Source of the DNA: Pseudomonas putida
GTDB lineage: Bacteria > Pseudomonadota > Gammaproteobacteria > Pseudomonadales > Pseudomonadaceae
Assembly: GCF_004357765.1 (NCBI RefSeq)
Contig: NZ_SMTE01000002.1
Location: 1 to 64,000, forward strand
Length of the DNA: 64,000 nucleotides
Direction of reading: 5' to 3'
Shown here: piece after piece, positions 43,371 through 54,419 of the stretch
How the letters are laid out: every line of letters starts with the position of its first letter
Position numbering within the stretch: the first letter of the stretch is position 1
Notes under the pieces: model-generated
Database searches by the model: none
Told to the model about the DNA's origin: nothing
Seen by the model: only the letters and a program-made list of their open reading frames with translations
Made by a program: the position numbers and the translations under genes

Positions 43371-46300
43371 TCAGCGCGCTCTGACCGTCATCTCTCCCTG
43401 CCCATCACCCACGGCCTGCAGGTTCGGCCGGTACATCGACTCGACCTGCGGCGGCGGCACGCGATAAGTGCCAGGTGTCACCGCACGGGCCAGGTACAGC
43501 AGGTGGGTGGTGCCGTAACCATCGAGCTTGAGCGCCGCCACGTAACGGTCGTCACGGTATTCCTGGTGCACCACGCTGGCGTTCTGCATCGACTCGCGCC
43601 ACTGCTTAACCGCGCTGCTGGCGTTGTCCAGACTGGCCGCGCTCTGTGCCAGGTTCTGGTTTTCCAGTTCCAGGCCCGCCGGCAGCAGGTCGACGACCAG
43701 GGCGTCCGGCACCCGCTCTTGAGACTTGAGCGCCAGGTGCACCAGGACCAGATCGCCGCTGCGCAGGTTGTGCAGGTCCAGCGCCTGCCCGTTCATGCCC
43801 AGGTACTCGCGACGAATTTCCATGCCGTTGCCCATGGCCGCCGGCGCCTGGCGCGGATAGCCCGACAGCGTCAGTTGCTGGTAGAGCGTCTCGCCGCTTT
43901 CGTTCTGTATGCTCAGCGGCGACGCCAACAACGGCCCTTCGAGCTTCAGGCCGGACTCGGCATTGTTCAGCTCGCGCACTTCGCCGGCACTGTCCAGGCG
44001 CGCCTGCCACTGCCCTTCGGGCTTGCCGAGCAGGCCACGACCGGCCAGGTACAGGGCATTGCGCTCCTGGGTCGACAGCCAACGGTTGGCCGCCAGTTCG
44101 TCGGAGAGCGCGAACAGGCGCTGGTCGACCTGGCCGCTGGCCAAGTTGTTTTCCTGTAGCAGCGCCAGGATCAACGCCTGGTCACGCAGGCTGCTGCCGT
44201 AGTCGGCCATCCAGCCCTTGCTGCGGGCGATGCCCAAACCAGCTTGCAGGGCCTGTTGCGAACGTGGCTTGTCGCCCATCTTGTCCAGCGCTACTGCCAG
44301 CTGCACCAATGGCAGGCCGGAGCGCGCGTCGGCACGGCGCTCGAACAGGCTGCGCAACGCTCCCAGCGGCGCCTGCTGGCTTCGCGCAAGCACCAGTGCA
44401 GCATAGGCCTGCACGGCAAAGCGGGTGTGCTCGGCGTTCTCGCTGTAGTCGACTTCGATCAGGTTGCGCTCCTGCAGATAACGCAGCAGGCGCTCGTTGG
44501 CCTTCTTCAAGGCTTCGGCCGGCACGCCATAACCCTGGTCGCGTGCGCGTAGCAGGAAGTCGGTGACATAGGCGGTCAGCCAGTACTCCTCTTCGCTGTC
44601 CGAACTCCACAGACCGAAGCTGCCGTTGTAGCGTTGCATGCCCAGCAGGTGTTCGATGCCCATTTCGATCTTGCGCTTGCGCACCTCGGCCGGCTCGCCC
44701 TTGATACCGAGGCGCTTGAGGCTTTCGGCATCGGCGTACAACGACGGATAGAGTCCGCTGGTGGTCTGCTCCAGACAGCCGTAGGGGTAGGCTTCGAGGG
44801 CACGGATCTGCTCGGCGAGGTTCAACGGCGGTCGACTGGACAAGGCCAGGCTGGCCTCCAGGCCGGCCGGTTCGAACGCCGCCAGGTCACCCTCAGGCAG
44901 CGACCATGGCTGCTCCTTGAGGGCCACGCGGTAGTGCTTGAGCATCGCCGGGTAGGCCGGACGCACGCCCAAGGTCCACTCGCGCTCGAATACACCGGTG
45001 GGCTCGCCGGGTAATTGCAGGCCGGTGACGCGCACGTGCACCTTGCCCTGCCCCAGGCCACCCTCGGCCTGCACCGGAATCAGCAGCGTGCTGCGCTGGC
45101 CTTCGCCCAGGGTGACAGCCTGTCGAGCGCTGTCGGCCAGACTCAGCTGGCCCTCGGTACTGACGTCGACGTTGAGTTGTTGCGCGCGACCAGACAGGTT
45201 GGCCAGGTCCAGCGCCAGGTTGGTGCGATCACCACCGGCGAGGAAGCGCGGCGCCGACAGCTCGGCAATCAGCGGCGCGGCGACCACCGTCTTGCCTTCG
45301 GCCATGCCGAAGTGCTCATCGGTCCAGGCCTGGGCCATCAAGCGCAGCTCGCCGTTGAAGTCAGGAATGTCCACCGTCGCCTGTCCTTCACCTTGCTCGT
45401 TCAGGGTCACCGGTACGCTCTGCCGGGCGACGATGTTCACCGTGGTGTTGGGGCGCTTGCCGCCCTTGGCCATGGCCGCGTCACCGCCGAACGCCAGACT
45501 GGCCAGGCGGCCCTGGCCGGCTTCGATCAGTTGGCCGTAGATGTCGAGTTGATCGGCGCCGTAGGCCTTGCGCCCGAACAGGCTGGCGAACGGGTCAGGG
45601 GTCTTGAAGTCGGTGATGTTGAGGATGCCCACGTCCACGGCGGACAACAGCACATGCACGTGCTTGGGAATGCTGCCGTCGGCGTTGGCGGCCTTGAAGC
45701 GAACCGTCAGCGGTTGCTTCGGACGCATCTTCTCCGGTGCCTGCAGGCTGAGCGCGAGCTTGCGGTCGGCACGCGCCAGCGGCAGGTGCAGCACGCCCAC
45801 GGCACGCTTGGGCGTGGCATTGGCCTTGCGCTCGCCCGGGCGAATCACCAGGGCGCTTATGTACAGGTCATGACGGGCCCACTGCTTGTCCAGCTGCACC
45901 TCGAAGGTCTTGCCTTCGGCTGGCACGTCGATTTCCTCCCACCACAATGGGCCATCGCTGGACTCGATCATCAGGTAGCCGCTGCCGGCCGCCGGCGCGG
46001 TCACGGTGACCTTGGCGGTGGCGCCATCGACGTAGGCTGGTTGATCGAGCGCCAACTTGACCTGGTCAGGGCGCACGGCGCCGCCTTCGGCGTTGTCCTG
46101 GACGCGGTAGCCTGCCCAGAAGCGCTCGCTGGACACCAGCCCGGTCTCGGGATCTTCGACCTCGACGCGGTACGGGCCCCACTCCACGGGGAAGGTGAGC
46201 TTGGCCGTGGAGCCGGCGTTGACGCTGACGGTCTGCTCGCTCTGGGTGAGGAATTTCTCGTTGTAGTTGTAACTCCAGCCGTCGCTGTCGGAGTAGTTCC

Positions 46301-48266
46301 AGTAGTAGTCGCGGCGCTCGCGGACCAAGCGCACCTTGAGTTCGTCGGCAGCGAGCTTGTGACCCTCGCGATCAGCCACCAGGAACTCGAATTCCACCGG
46401 TCCGTCGCTGTCGGTTTCCTCACCGTCGAACAGGCCACGCAGTCCCGGGAGCCGCTCGGCAGGCCAGATCGGTTGCTCGAGGCGGCGGGTGATCGGCCGC
46501 CCACCGGATTCCTGCAGGCTGGCCTGCACGGTCAGTTGCAACGGCGAACGCGCCTCGGCCCAACGGCTTTCGATGTTCAGCACGGCCTTGCCGGCCTGGT
46601 CGAGGGTGACTTCGTCCAGCTCCAGATCCTGGTTCAGATCGGTCTCGGTGACCGCACCGAACTGGTAGCCCGGCAGGGTCGGCACCGCTTCACGCAGCGG
46701 GCGCACATAGGCCTGGCCGCTAAGGCGGTTGCCGGCAGCCGGAGCGCCATAGAGGTAACGACCCGTGACCTGGATGCGGGCATTCTGCTCGGGCGACAGC
46801 GGCTTGGCGCTGCCTTTGAGTTCCAATGCCAAGCGCTCGGGAAGGAAGTCCTCGACCAGGAATTCGTACACCTGCTTGCGCCCACCCCCCAGGTCGAGCA
46901 GCAGTTGCCAACGCCCGGTGGGGGCCTCGCCGGCCAATTGCAGTTGGTACTGGAACAGGCCGTTGGCATCGGCTTCCCAGACGAACTTGCGGCTCACCTG
47001 CTCATCGGGGCGACGCACTTCCACATTGACCGGCTGGGCCTTGACCGGCTTGCCGTCCTGGTCGCGCAGCAGGCCGTTGAGCAGCACCGTCTCGCCTGGA
47101 CGGTAAAGGTCGCGCGGGCCGAAGATGAAGAACTGCAACGGATTGGCCTGAGGGCCGGTGATGTCGAACTCGGCAAGGTCAAGGGCGGCGCTGTTCAGTC
47201 GCAGCAACGTGGTGTGCACGCCTTGGGTGGCGATCAAGGTATCGGCCTTGGCGGTGATCGGCAGCTGCGCATGGCCGGCGCCATCGGTGCTGGCCTGGGC
47301 CAGCAGCTTGCCCTTGGCGTCATGCAACTCGATCTTGACGTCCTTGAGTGCCTTGCCGCCTTCCAGGGCCTGGGCGAACACGTCGATACGGTCGCGGTAG
47401 CGGTGGGCCGAGACGCCGATGTCGCTCAGGGTGAACAGCGTGGCAGGCTGCGAGTAATCATAGGTGCCCGATGCCCGCATCACCGCCAGGTACACGCCTG
47501 GCTCCTGCAGCGGCTTGATGCCGGCGATCGGCAGCAGCACGGTCTCGCGGGTATTGCGCGCCGGATTGAGGTCGAAGCGGCCGCTGTAGACCAGATCGGC
47601 CATCTGCAGAGTCTCTTTCGACTGGTAGTAGTACAGGCTGCTGTTGCGTCCCCAGTTGGCGAGGAAGCTCGAGAGCATGTCTGGCTTGACCCGGAAGAAC
47701 TCGACATCGACCTTGGCGACGTTCAGGGCAATGACCGGCAGCCCTTCGGCCAAGCGCGTAGGCAGTAACGAACCACGGCTGGCGAAGCCGACGGTCGGCT
47801 GCATGTCCCGGGTTTCCAGGCGGCTGATCGACTCGGCAGCCAGTTGCTGGCCATTGACCGCACGCAGGCCCTTGTCGACGGTCAGCACCAGCTTGCGCTG
47901 CGGTTCCAGGTGCCGCATGCGCAGTTCCATCTGGTTGTCGGACAGCTCCCAGGCGCCGTCGAGCTTGCCTTTGACGGTATCCACCAGGTGCACGCGGGCG
48001 GCGAAGTCCTGGTCGGCTTCCAGCGGCGCCGAGAAGCTGACCGACAGGGCGCTGGCGCCGTCGATCTGCACCTCCGAGACATCCACCACGCTCAGCTCAC
48101 GGCCCGCGTAACGCTTGGCCAGCACCGCCGGGTCTTCGTGTTTGGGCGCGGGCGCGGCAGCACTGGCGGCAGGCTTTTGCGCAGGCTCCGGCTTGTCAGG
48201 GGTGGAAGAGTCACATGCACTGAGCAACGCCAGCGCGCAGGCCAGCAACAATCCTTTGTTGAACAT
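43371..48266 (-). CDS. Bacterial alpha-2-macroglobulin lipoprotein (YfhM-like)
   Basis: A 1631-residue periplasmic protease trap. The lipobox LLSAC gives a lipid anchor at about residue 18. An Ala/Pro linker is followed by a chain of MG-type beta domains. The thioester motif YGCLEQT has its cysteine at 1164, close to the position in E. coli YfhM, and a TED-like alpha/alpha toroid follows. The family traps proteases that breach the outer membrane and is usually paired with PBP1C, which repairs the wall. pbpC is indeed nearby on the same strand. The ribosome-binding site before the ATG is poor, but the lipoprotein signal fixes the start. Confidence 0.93.
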   Translation of the reverse strand: MFNKGLLLACALALLSACDSSTPDKPEPAQKPAASAAAPAPKHEDPAVLAKRYAGRELSVVDVSEVQIDGASALSVSFSAPLEADQDFAARVHLVDTVKGKLDGAWELSDNQMELRMRHLEPQRKLVLTVDKGLRAVNGQQLAAESISRLETRDMQPTVGFASRGSLLPTRLAEGLPVIALNVAKVDVEFFRVKPDMLSSFLANWGRNSSLYYYQSKETLQMADLVYSGRFDLNPARNTRETVLLPIAGIKPLQEPGVYLAVMRASGTYDYSQPATLFTLSDIGVSAHRYRDRIDVFAQALEGGKALKDVKIELHDAKGKLLAQASTDGAGHAQLPITAKADTLIATQGVHTTLLRLNSAALDLAEFDITGPQANPLQFFIFGPRDLYRPGETVLLNGLLRDQDGKPVKAQPVNVEVRRPDEQVSRKFVWEADANGLFQYQLQLAGEAPTGRWQLLLDLGGGRKQVYEFLVEDFLPERLALELKGSAKPLSPEQNARIQVTGRYLYGAPAAGNRLSGQAYVRPLREAVPTLPGYQFGAVTETDLNQDLELDEVTLDQAGKAVLNIESRWAEARSPLQLTVQASLQESGGRPITRRLEQPIWPAERLPGLRGLFDGEETDSDGPVEFEFLVADREGHKLAADELKVRLVRERRDYYWNYSDSDGWSYNYNEKFLTQSEQTVSVNAGSTAKLTFPVEWGPYRVEVEDPETGLVSSERFWAGYRVQDNAEGGAVRPDQVKLALDQPAYVDGATAKVTVTAPAAGSGYLMIESSDGPLWWEEIDVPAEGKTFEVQLDKQWARHDLYISALVIRPGERKANATPKRAVGVLHLPLARADRKLALSLQAPEKMRPKQPLTVRFKAANADGSIPKHVHVLLSAVDVGILNITDFKTPDPFASLFGRKAYGADQLDIYGQLIEAGQGRLASLAFGGDAAMAKGGKRPNTTVNIVARQSVPVTLNEQGEGQATVDIPDFNGELRLMAQAWTDEHFGMAEGKTVVAAPLIAELSAPRFLAGGDRTNLALDLANLSGRAQQLNVDVSTEGQLSLADSARQAVTLGEGQRSTLLIPVQAEGGLGQGKVHVRVTGLQLPGEPTGVFEREWTLGVRPAYPAMLKHYRVALKEQPWSLPEGDLAAFEPAGLEASLALSSRPPLNLAEQIRALEAYPYGCLEQTTSGLYPSLYADAESLKRLGIKGEPAEVRKRKIEMGIEHLLGMQRYNGSFGLWSSDSEEEYWLTAYVTDFLLRARDQGYGVPAEALKKANERLLRYLQERNLIEVDYSENAEHTRFAVQAYAALVLARSQQAPLGALRSLFERRADARSGLPLVQLAVALDKMGDKPRSQQALQAGLGIARSKGWMADYGSSLRDQALILALLQENNLASGQVDQRLFALSDELAANRWLSTQERNALYLAGRGLLGKPEGQWQARLDSAGEVRELNNAESGLKLEGPLLASPLSIQNESGETLYQQLTLSGYPRQAPAAMGNGMEIRREYLGMNGQALDLHNLRSGDLVLVHLALKSQERVPDALVVDLLPAGLELENQNLAQSAASLDNASSAVKQWRESMQNASVVHQEYRDDRYVAALKLDGYGTTHLLYLARAVTPGTYRVPPPQVESMYRPNLQAVGDGQGEMTVRAR

Positions 48267-48421
48267 GGAGTAGGAACTCTTGGGCAGCGTGTCGATGAAG
48301 GCAGCAACTATAACGTAACGGCCGACGCGATACCCGCGCCTGGCCGACGAATGAGACCGCGTTCGCACGCAGAGGTTGCCAGGGCCGCTACAATGCGGTC
48401 TGCCTCGAAACAGGAACGACC

Positions 48422-49756
48422 ATGCCCGTGTTAACCGACTGGCGCGACCGCCCCACCCACCGCAGGGTCTGGGCGCTGGCCGCGCCGATGATCCTTTCCA
48501 ACATTTCGGTGCCATTGGTGGCGCTGGTCGACAGCACCGTCATCGGCCATCTGCCCCATGCCCACCAATTGGGCGCCGTGGCGGTGGGCGCCACCCTGTT
48601 CACTTTCATGGTCGGTCTGCTGGGCTTTCTGCGCATGGGGTCGACCGGTTTCGCCGCCCAGGCGGCCGGGCGCAGCGATGGCGCTGCGCTGCGTCAGGTA
48701 CTGGCGCAAGGGCTATTGCTGGCGACTGGCCTGGGCCTGTTGATCGGTCTGCTGGCCCTGCCCTTCAGCCAGTTGGCATTGCATGCCATGCAACCGAGCG
48801 CGGCGCTGCAGCAGTCCACCGAGGCCTTTTTCCACACGCGCCTGCTCGGCCTGCCGGCGGCACTGGCCAGTTACGCCTTGGTCGGCTGGTTCCTCGGTAC
48901 CCAGAACGCCCGGGCGCCGCTGGCGATCCTGCTGACCACCAATCTGTTGAACATCGCACTCAACCTCTGGTTCGTGCTGGGGCTGGACTGGGGGGTGCTG
49001 GGTTCGGCACGGGCCTCGGTGATAGCCGAGTGGAGCGCCGCATTGCTCGGCTTGGCCCTGACTCGCCCGGCGCTGCGCGCCTATCCTGGGCAGGTCGCCT
49101 GGGCTGCGCTCAAGCGCTGGCAGGCCTGGCGCCCTCTGCTGGCGGTGAACCGCGACATCTTCCTGCGCAGTCTGGCGCTGCAGTTGGTGTTCCTGGCCAT
49201 CACCGTACAGGGTGCGCGCCTGGGCGAGGCCACCGTGGCGGCCAACGCCCTGCTGCTCAACGGGCTGTTGCTCACCGCCTATGCCCTCGATGGCCTGGCC
49301 CATGCCGTCGAGGCACTGTGCGGCCATGCCATCGGTGCTGGCGAACGCATCACCTTACGCCGCTCGCTGGTGGTTGCCGGTGGCTGGTCGCTGATCACCA
49401 GCCTTGGCTTCGCGGGCCTTTTCCTGCTCGGCGGACACCTGTTCATCGACCTGCAGACCGATATCGACAGCGTACGCGCCGCGGCCTACCCGTACCTGCC
49501 ATACCTCGCCATGCTGCCGTTGATCGCGGTGTGGAGCTACTTGTTGGACGGGTTGTTCATCGGTGCCACGCGGGCACGGGAGATGCGCAATGCGATGTTG
49601 GTGTCGGTGCTGATCGCGCTGCCAGTTGCGTGGCTGATGAGCGGATTCGGCAACCATGGACTATGGCTGGCGTTTCTCGGCTTCATGGGGTTGCGGGCGG
49701 TGACGCTGGGGTGGGTGGAGTGGCGGTTGCAGCAGCGAGGGCTGTGGGTGGGTTGA
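48422..49756 (+). CDS. MATE-family (DinF-like) efflux transporter
   Basis: A 444-residue inner-membrane MATE transporter with about 12 hydrophobic helices. The N-terminus (WALAAPMILSNISVPLVALV) and the DSTVIGHL block resemble the DinF branch, which exports toxic organic cations or bile-salt-like compounds and eases oxidative stress. AGGAACG precedes the ATG. It diverges from the alpha-2-macroglobulin gene and converges with speA. The substrate is unknown. Confidence 0.9.
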   Translation: MPVLTDWRDRPTHRRVWALAAPMILSNISVPLVALVDSTVIGHLPHAHQLGAVAVGATLFTFMVGLLGFLRMGSTGFAAQAAGRSDGAALRQVLAQGLLLATGLGLLIGLLALPFSQLALHAMQPSAALQQSTEAFFHTRLLGLPAALASYALVGWFLGTQNARAPLAILLTTNLLNIALNLWFVLGLDWGVLGSARASVIAEWSAALLGLALTRPALRAYPGQVAWAALKRWQAWRPLLAVNRDIFLRSLALQLVFLAITVQGARLGEATVAANALLLNGLLLTAYALDGLAHAVEALCGHAIGAGERITLRRSLVVAGGWSLITSLGFAGLFLLGGHLFIDLQTDIDSVRAAAYPYLPYLAMLPLIAVWSYLLDGLFIGATRAREMRNAMLVSVLIALPVAWLMSGFGNHGLWLAFLGFMGLRAVTLGWVEWRLQQRGLWVG

Positions 49757-49787
49757 CGGGGCCTGGCTTGCGGTTTTTGGGGCGGCA

Positions 49788-49821
49788 GAGATCGAGCGCC
49801 GCCCGCGCGGCGCTCGATCTC
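49788..49821. terminator. Perfect 15-bp palindrome between dinF-like gene and speA
   Basis: GAGATCGAGCGCCGC (49788-49802), loop CCGC, GCGGCGCTCGATCTC (49807-49821). The pairing is perfect, though no T-run follows. It probably ends both convergent transcripts, and its core is shared with the inner dyad at 17379-17396, so it also behaves like a dispersed repeat. Confidence 0.7.
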
Positions 49822-49857
49822 AAACCCAGCAAAGTCGTCGCGACGAAAACACCCCAC

Positions 49858-51771
49858 TCAGGACGACAGGTAGGAGGAACGCGTCAGCCCCAGGCGCAGG
49901 GCATCGAGGAACTGGGTCCGCTCGCGGGCGCTGATCTTGGCGCTGGCCACCTTGTCGCGGTAGTGAGTCATCAGCTCCTCCGGCGACAGGTGCACATAGC
50001 GCAGCATGTCCTCGATGGTGTCGTGGGTCTCGATACCGGCGTGGTACACGCTGCCATCGGCATTCTGGTAGATGTTCACCGAGTCGGTGTCACCGAACAG
50101 ATTGTGCATGTCGCCGAGGATCTCTTGGTACGCACCGACCAGGAACACGCCCAGCAGGTAGTCCTCACCTTCGTTGACGGCATGTACCGGCATGCTGGTC
50201 TCGATGCTCTGCTCATCGACGTACTGGTTGATCTTGCCGTCGGAATCGCAGGTCAGGTCCTGCAGCACCGCACGGCGTAGCGGCTCTTCGTTCAGGCGAT
50301 GCAGCGGAATGATCGGCAGTACCTGGCCGATGGCCCAGGTATCGGGCAGGCTCTGGAACACCGAGAAGTTGCAGATGTACTTGTCGGCGAGCTTGTCGTT
50401 GAGCTCATCCAGCACCTGGCGGTGCGAGCGCTGGCGGGCCTTCAGCGAATTGTGCAGGCGACGGCAGACGGCGAAATAGCACTGCTCGGCCAGGGCTTTC
50501 TCGGCCAGGGTGATCTTGCCATCGGCATACTGCGCCGCCACGTCGCCCAGGTAATGGGTGGCACGCCAGTAGGTTTCGGTGACCATCTCGATGTCGGTCG
50601 GTCCCAACAGGTCGACCAGCCACTGCACGGTTTGCGGCAGGGCTTCCTTGTTCTCGATGGTGGGCACCTCGTCGTTGTGCTTCTCGACGTCGGTGACCTG
50701 AATCACCAGCATGGCATGGTGCGCGGTCAGCGAACGGCCGCTTTCAGAGAAGATGTGCGGATGCGGCAAGCCCTGGGCATCACAGAACTCCTTGAGCATG
50801 CCCACGACCACCCCGGCATAGTCGTCCATGTCGTAGTTGATCGAGCTTGCATTGCGCGAGTGGGTGCCGTCGTAGTCAACGCCCAGACCACCACCCACGT
50901 CGATGTGATCGACCGGCAGACCCAACGCACGCAGCTCGCCGTAATAGCGAATGGCTTCCTTGAAGCCGTGTTGGTAGTCGGCCAGGTTGGCGATCTGCGA
51001 GCCCATGTGGAAGTGCAGCAGACGGATGCCTTGATCCAGGCCGGCGTCACGGAAACGCTGCACCACCGAAATCAACTGCGCGGCGGACAGGCCGAACTTG
51101 GACTTTTCGCCACCGGTGTCGGCCCACTTGCTCGAAGCCAGCGACGACAGGCGCACGCGCAGACCGACCTGGGGCTTGACCTTGAGCTCGGCGGCCTCCT
51201 CGATCACCAGAGCGACTTCGGACTCCTTCTCGATGACGATGAACACGTTGTGACCGAGCTTCTGGCCCATCAGCGCCAGGCGGATGAACTCACGGTCCTT
51301 GTAGCCGTTGCAGACGATGGTGCCGCCTTTGGGCGCCAACGCCAGGACCGCCAGCAGCTCCGGCTTGGAGCCCGCCTCCAGGCCGATCGACACGTTCTGC
51401 GTGGCAATGATGTTCTCCACCACCGCTTCCTGCTGGTTGACCTTGATCGGGTACAGGGCGGTGTATTGGCTTTGGTATTCCAGGCGGGCGATGTTGGCGT
51501 CGAACGCCCCCGTCAGCTGGCGCACACGGTCCTGCAGGATATCCGGGAAGCGCACCAGCAGCGGCAACGAAAGACCGCTCTGACGCAGTTGGTCGACCTG
51601 CTCGTAGAGGTCGATCGGGGCGCTGTCCGGGCCATTGGGGCGCACTTCGACGCGCCCGGCCTCATTGATGGCGAAATAACCAGCGCCCCAATGGCGGATA
51701 CCATAAACGCTGCGGCTGTCGGCCACGGTCCACTGGCTACCATCGTCTTTGCGTGTGCGTCGTACGGACAT
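49858..51771 (-). CDS. speA: Biosynthetic arginine decarboxylase
   Basis: A 637-residue PLP enzyme of the alanine-racemase-fold group that makes agmatine for putrescine synthesis. The PLP lysine is K110 in LYPIKVNQQ. The phosphate and substrate motifs [13 protein letters not shown] and [10 protein letters not shown] are present, and the C-terminal CDSDGKI segment supplies the second active-site half. Size and motifs match E. coli SpeA, not the acid-induced AdiA. It converges with the MATE gene. Confidence 0.95.
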   Translation of the reverse strand: MSVRRTRKDDGSQWTVADSRSVYGIRHWGAGYFAINEAGRVEVRPNGPDSAPIDLYEQVDQLRQSGLSLPLLVRFPDILQDRVRQLTGAFDANIARLEYQSQYTALYPIKVNQQEAVVENIIATQNVSIGLEAGSKPELLAVLALAPKGGTIVCNGYKDREFIRLALMGQKLGHNVFIVIEKESEVALVIEEAAELKVKPQVGLRVRLSSLASSKWADTGGEKSKFGLSAAQLISVVQRFRDAGLDQGIRLLHFHMGSQIANLADYQHGFKEAIRYYGELRALGLPVDHIDVGGGLGVDYDGTHSRNASSINYDMDDYAGVVVGMLKEFCDAQGLPHPHIFSESGRSLTAHHAMLVIQVTDVEKHNDEVPTIENKEALPQTVQWLVDLLGPTDIEMVTETYWRATHYLGDVAAQYADGKITLAEKALAEQCYFAVCRRLHNSLKARQRSHRQVLDELNDKLADKYICNFSVFQSLPDTWAIGQVLPIIPLHRLNEEPLRRAVLQDLTCDSDGKINQYVDEQSIETSMPVHAVNEGEDYLLGVFLVGAYQEILGDMHNLFGDTDSVNIYQNADGSVYHAGIETHDTIEDMLRYVHLSPEELMTHYRDKVASAKISARERTQFLDALRLGLTRSSYLSS

Positions 51772-51924
51772 TCAAGTCCCCCATGAATAAGTCGAAGACA
51801 CTGCCCCCGGCACGGTGGTGGGCGCAGTGTAGAAGCGAAAAGTGACGATTCATCCGTGTGCAGTCATAGACCCTGCCCACGGGAACGAGTTTAGAAAGTG
51901 CTGGGCGAAAACGCGCGGCTGACT

Positions 51925-52296
51925 TCAGCCACCGGACTTTTTCGCCTTGAATCCCTGTTTGGTCAGCTCGCCGATCAACAGGTCGACATGATCGCCCTGG
52001 ATCTCGATCACGCCGTCCTTCAATGCACCCCCAGTGCCGCAACGGCGTTTGAGTGTGCTGGCCAGCTCCTTGAGCTGGTCCAGAGGCAGCGGAACGCCGG
52101 TGACCGTGGTCACGGTCTTGCCGCCACGGCCTTTGCTCTCGCGGCGTACGCGGGCGATGCCATCACCTTCGGGGATGACCTGCTGTTTGCAGATACAGGC
52201 GTCCACCGGCTGGCCGCAATCGGGGCAGTGCCGACCGCTATCGGTGGAGTAAACGAGACCGCCAAGGGCGGCGAAGGAAGAAGCTTTCTTGGCCAC
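51925..52296 (-). CDS. yciH: SUI1-family translation factor YciH
   Basis: A 123-residue SUI1/eIF1-like protein. An N-terminal cysteine cluster HCPDCGQPVDACICK could bind zinc. The SUI1 core has RRESKGRGGKTVTTVTGVPL and KRRCGTGGALKDGVIEIQGD. Bacterial YciH probably influences start-site selection. The start is a GTG at 52296, preceded by GAGGATC. It is transcribed from the same strand as speA, 153 bases upstream, so probably from its own promoter. Confidence 0.9.
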   Translation of the reverse strand: MAKKASSFAALGGLVYSTDSGRHCPDCGQPVDACICKQQVIPEGDGIARVRRESKGRGGKTVTTVTGVPLPLDQLKELASTLKRRCGTGGALKDGVIEIQGDHVDLLIGELTKQGFKAKKSGG

Positions 52297-52538
52297 TTTT
52301 GATCCTCTGCGCTGAGGACAAAAACTGGTCGACAGGTGCCGACCGCGAAGCCCCACTCTGGCAGGGGCGGCGCTACTGCCGCACGACATGCGACAGCCCG
52401 AAAAGGGCGCGCAGTGTAACGGTAATTGGTGTGATTGCTAAGTACTGGAATGCGCCATTTTGCGAATGTTTTGCGACCCAATCTGCGTGAACCCACTGCA
52501 CCTTACTGCGTAGGAGCCTGGGAGCACAGCCAGCACGA

Positions 52539-53075
52539 TTACCCCAAGCTTGCCTTATACCGCTGCAATGCCGCCAACGAGTCCGGACAATAGGGTTTTT
52601 CCAGGCTCTCCCGCTCAACCTGCGCCAAGCTGACGAACCTTGCCTCCATCACTTCTTCGGGTTGCAGGCGCAGGGGTGCATCCGACACAGCCGAATACAC
52701 CGCGCACCACAGGCGATTATCCGGCTGATCGAAATAGAAGCGCTCATGAAAGGTCAGCTCGACACCTTCGATCCCCAGCTCTTCGGCCAGCTCCCGCCGC
52801 GCCGAGTCGGTGTAAGCCTCCCCAGCCGCCACCATCCCCCCGGCCGCGACATCCCAGTAACCCGGATACAGGGCCTTGCTCAAGGTACGCCGATGCACGC
52901 AGAGTTCGCCCGCGCCGTTGAACAGCAGGATGAACGTGCATCGGCCGATCAAGCCACGTTCGCGCAGTTCGGCCCTGGGCAGCGCGCCGAGCACCTGATC
53001 GGCCTCGTCCACCCAGGCCACCCGTTCGCGGTCCGAAGCCGCCCGGTGGGCAGCCTCGGCGGGGTGAATGGTCAT
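52539..53075 (-). CDS. Nudix hydrolase (YfcD-like)
   Basis: A 178-residue Nudix protein with the box GGMVAAGEAYTDSARRELAEELGI at about 84-107, matching G-x5-E-x7-REUxEExGU. The overall pattern, with VHRRTLSKALYPGYWDVAAG before the box and YFDQPDNRLWCAVY after it, fits the E. coli YfcD group. The substrate is unknown. It starts two bases after the DUF2333 gene ends, so the two form an operon. Confidence 0.87.
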   Translation of the reverse strand: MTIHPAEAAHRAASDRERVAWVDEADQVLGALPRAELRERGLIGRCTFILLFNGAGELCVHRRTLSKALYPGYWDVAAGGMVAAGEAYTDSARRELAEELGIEGVELTFHERFYFDQPDNRLWCAVYSAVSDAPLRLQPEEVMEARFVSLAQVERESLEKPYCPDSLAALQRYKASLG

Positions 53076-53077
53076 GC

Positions 53078-54145
53078 TCAACCTTGCGACAGCAACTGGC
53101 GCAGGTCGATGACCGCGGCGTTGGCTCGGGAAATGTAATTGGCCATCACCAGCGAGTGGTTGGCCCACATGCCGAAGCCGCTGCCGTTGAGGACCATCGG
53201 GCTCCACAGCGGCTCCTGGGAAGCCTCGAGCTCACGGATGATCTGGCGCACGCTGACCGTAGCATTCTTCTTGGCCAGCACATCGGCGAAGTCCACTTCG
53301 ATGGCGCGCAGCAGATGGGACAATGCCCACGCCTGGCCGCGGGCCTCGTAGAACACGTTATCGATCTGCAGCCACGGCGTTTCGACCACTTGCTCGTCCA
53401 CTTGCGGGGCCTGGCCGGCGGCTACCGACTCGGTCTTGAGCGTGGTATTGAGCTTGACCCGGCCAACGCTGGCCGACAGACGCTGGGACAGCGAGCCCAA
53501 GCGGGTGGCAACGTCACCCAGCCAGTTGTTCAGGTTGTCGGCGCGGGTATAGAAGATCGCACCCTTGTCGCCAGCAGCGAGACGCGACTGGTAACGGCTC
53601 AGCGACTTGATGCCCTCTTCGAATTCCGACTCGCTCGACGGCAGGATCCAGCTCTTGTTGTCGAAGTTGAAGCGCGGCTCGGCCTTGGCCAGGTCGGCGT
53701 CCTCGGTGGACTGCGACTGGGAACGGGCGAAGTCCTTGCGCAACGCACGCGACAGATCGCGCACCTGCACCAGCACGCCGTACTCCCAGCTCGGCATGTT
53801 GTCCATCCAGATGCCGGGTGGGAAGCGGTCGTTGGAGATATAGCCACCTGGCTTGTTCAGCAGGGTCTGGGCCACGGTCTTGAGGGTTTCGATGGTGGTG
53901 TAGCCCACCACCATCTGCTGGCTGTTGCGCTCGGCCGCAGCCTGGGCGTTCTGCTGCACCGGGAACAGGTCGGGCTCCTCGCTCCAGTACCAGCCAAGGC
54001 CGATGCACACCAGCAGGTACAGGCCGATCAGCGTGCCCAGGGCACGGCTCCAGAGACCACCAAGATAGCTACGGGCAGCGGCCCCTCGGCCATCGACGCG
54101 CTCGCGCGGCTCGGCTTTGGCCTCGCGGTTTTTCCAGTCCAGCAT
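53078..54145 (-). CDS. DUF2333 family membrane-anchored protein
   Basis: A 355-residue protein with a basic N-terminus, one TM helix at about 36-56 ([19 protein letters not shown]) and a long periplasmic part. The first periplasmic segment contains [33 protein letters not shown], a diagnostic DUF2333 sequence. The family is found in gamma- and betaproteobacteria and has no settled function. It is upstream of the Nudix gene and diverges from the chemoreceptor gene. Confidence 0.85.
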   Translation of the reverse strand: MLDWKNREAKAEPRERVDGRGAAARSYLGGLWSRALGTLIGLYLLVCIGLGWYWSEEPDLFPVQQNAQAAAERNSQQMVVGYTTIETLKTVAQTLLNKPGGYISNDRFPPGIWMDNMPSWEYGVLVQVRDLSRALRKDFARSQSQSTEDADLAKAEPRFNFDNKSWILPSSESEFEEGIKSLSRYQSRLAAGDKGAIFYTRADNLNNWLGDVATRLGSLSQRLSASVGRVKLNTTLKTESVAAGQAPQVDEQVVETPWLQIDNVFYEARGQAWALSHLLRAIEVDFADVLAKKNATVSVRQIIRELEASQEPLWSPMVLNGSGFGMWANHSLVMANYISRANAAVIDLRQLLSQG

Positions 54146-54419
54146 GGCGTTGTCCTTAATTCAGTCACGACGGTTGTGGGGCTTGGACCACAGGCCTGTG
54201 CCAGGGTGCCACGGCGCGCCCATAACGCTGCACTATAAAGCAGACACTGCCATAGGTATAAGCGACGATCCGCCAGATGGCGTAATAAAGCGCCAGCCCG
54301 ACCAATGCGGGCAGAATGCCACTTTTTCCGCTATACAGCCTTTCTCGTCATCACCCGGTCACAAAACCGCCATAACTTCAGGCGCCTATCTCCAAGCTCC
54401 CGGCAGGAAGTTCGCGGCT

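Noticed and set aside
45015-47768. 917-codon frame opposite the alpha-2-macroglobulin gene
   Set aside because: Antisense frame created by codon bias; no motifs, while the minus-strand protein has a lipobox and thioester.
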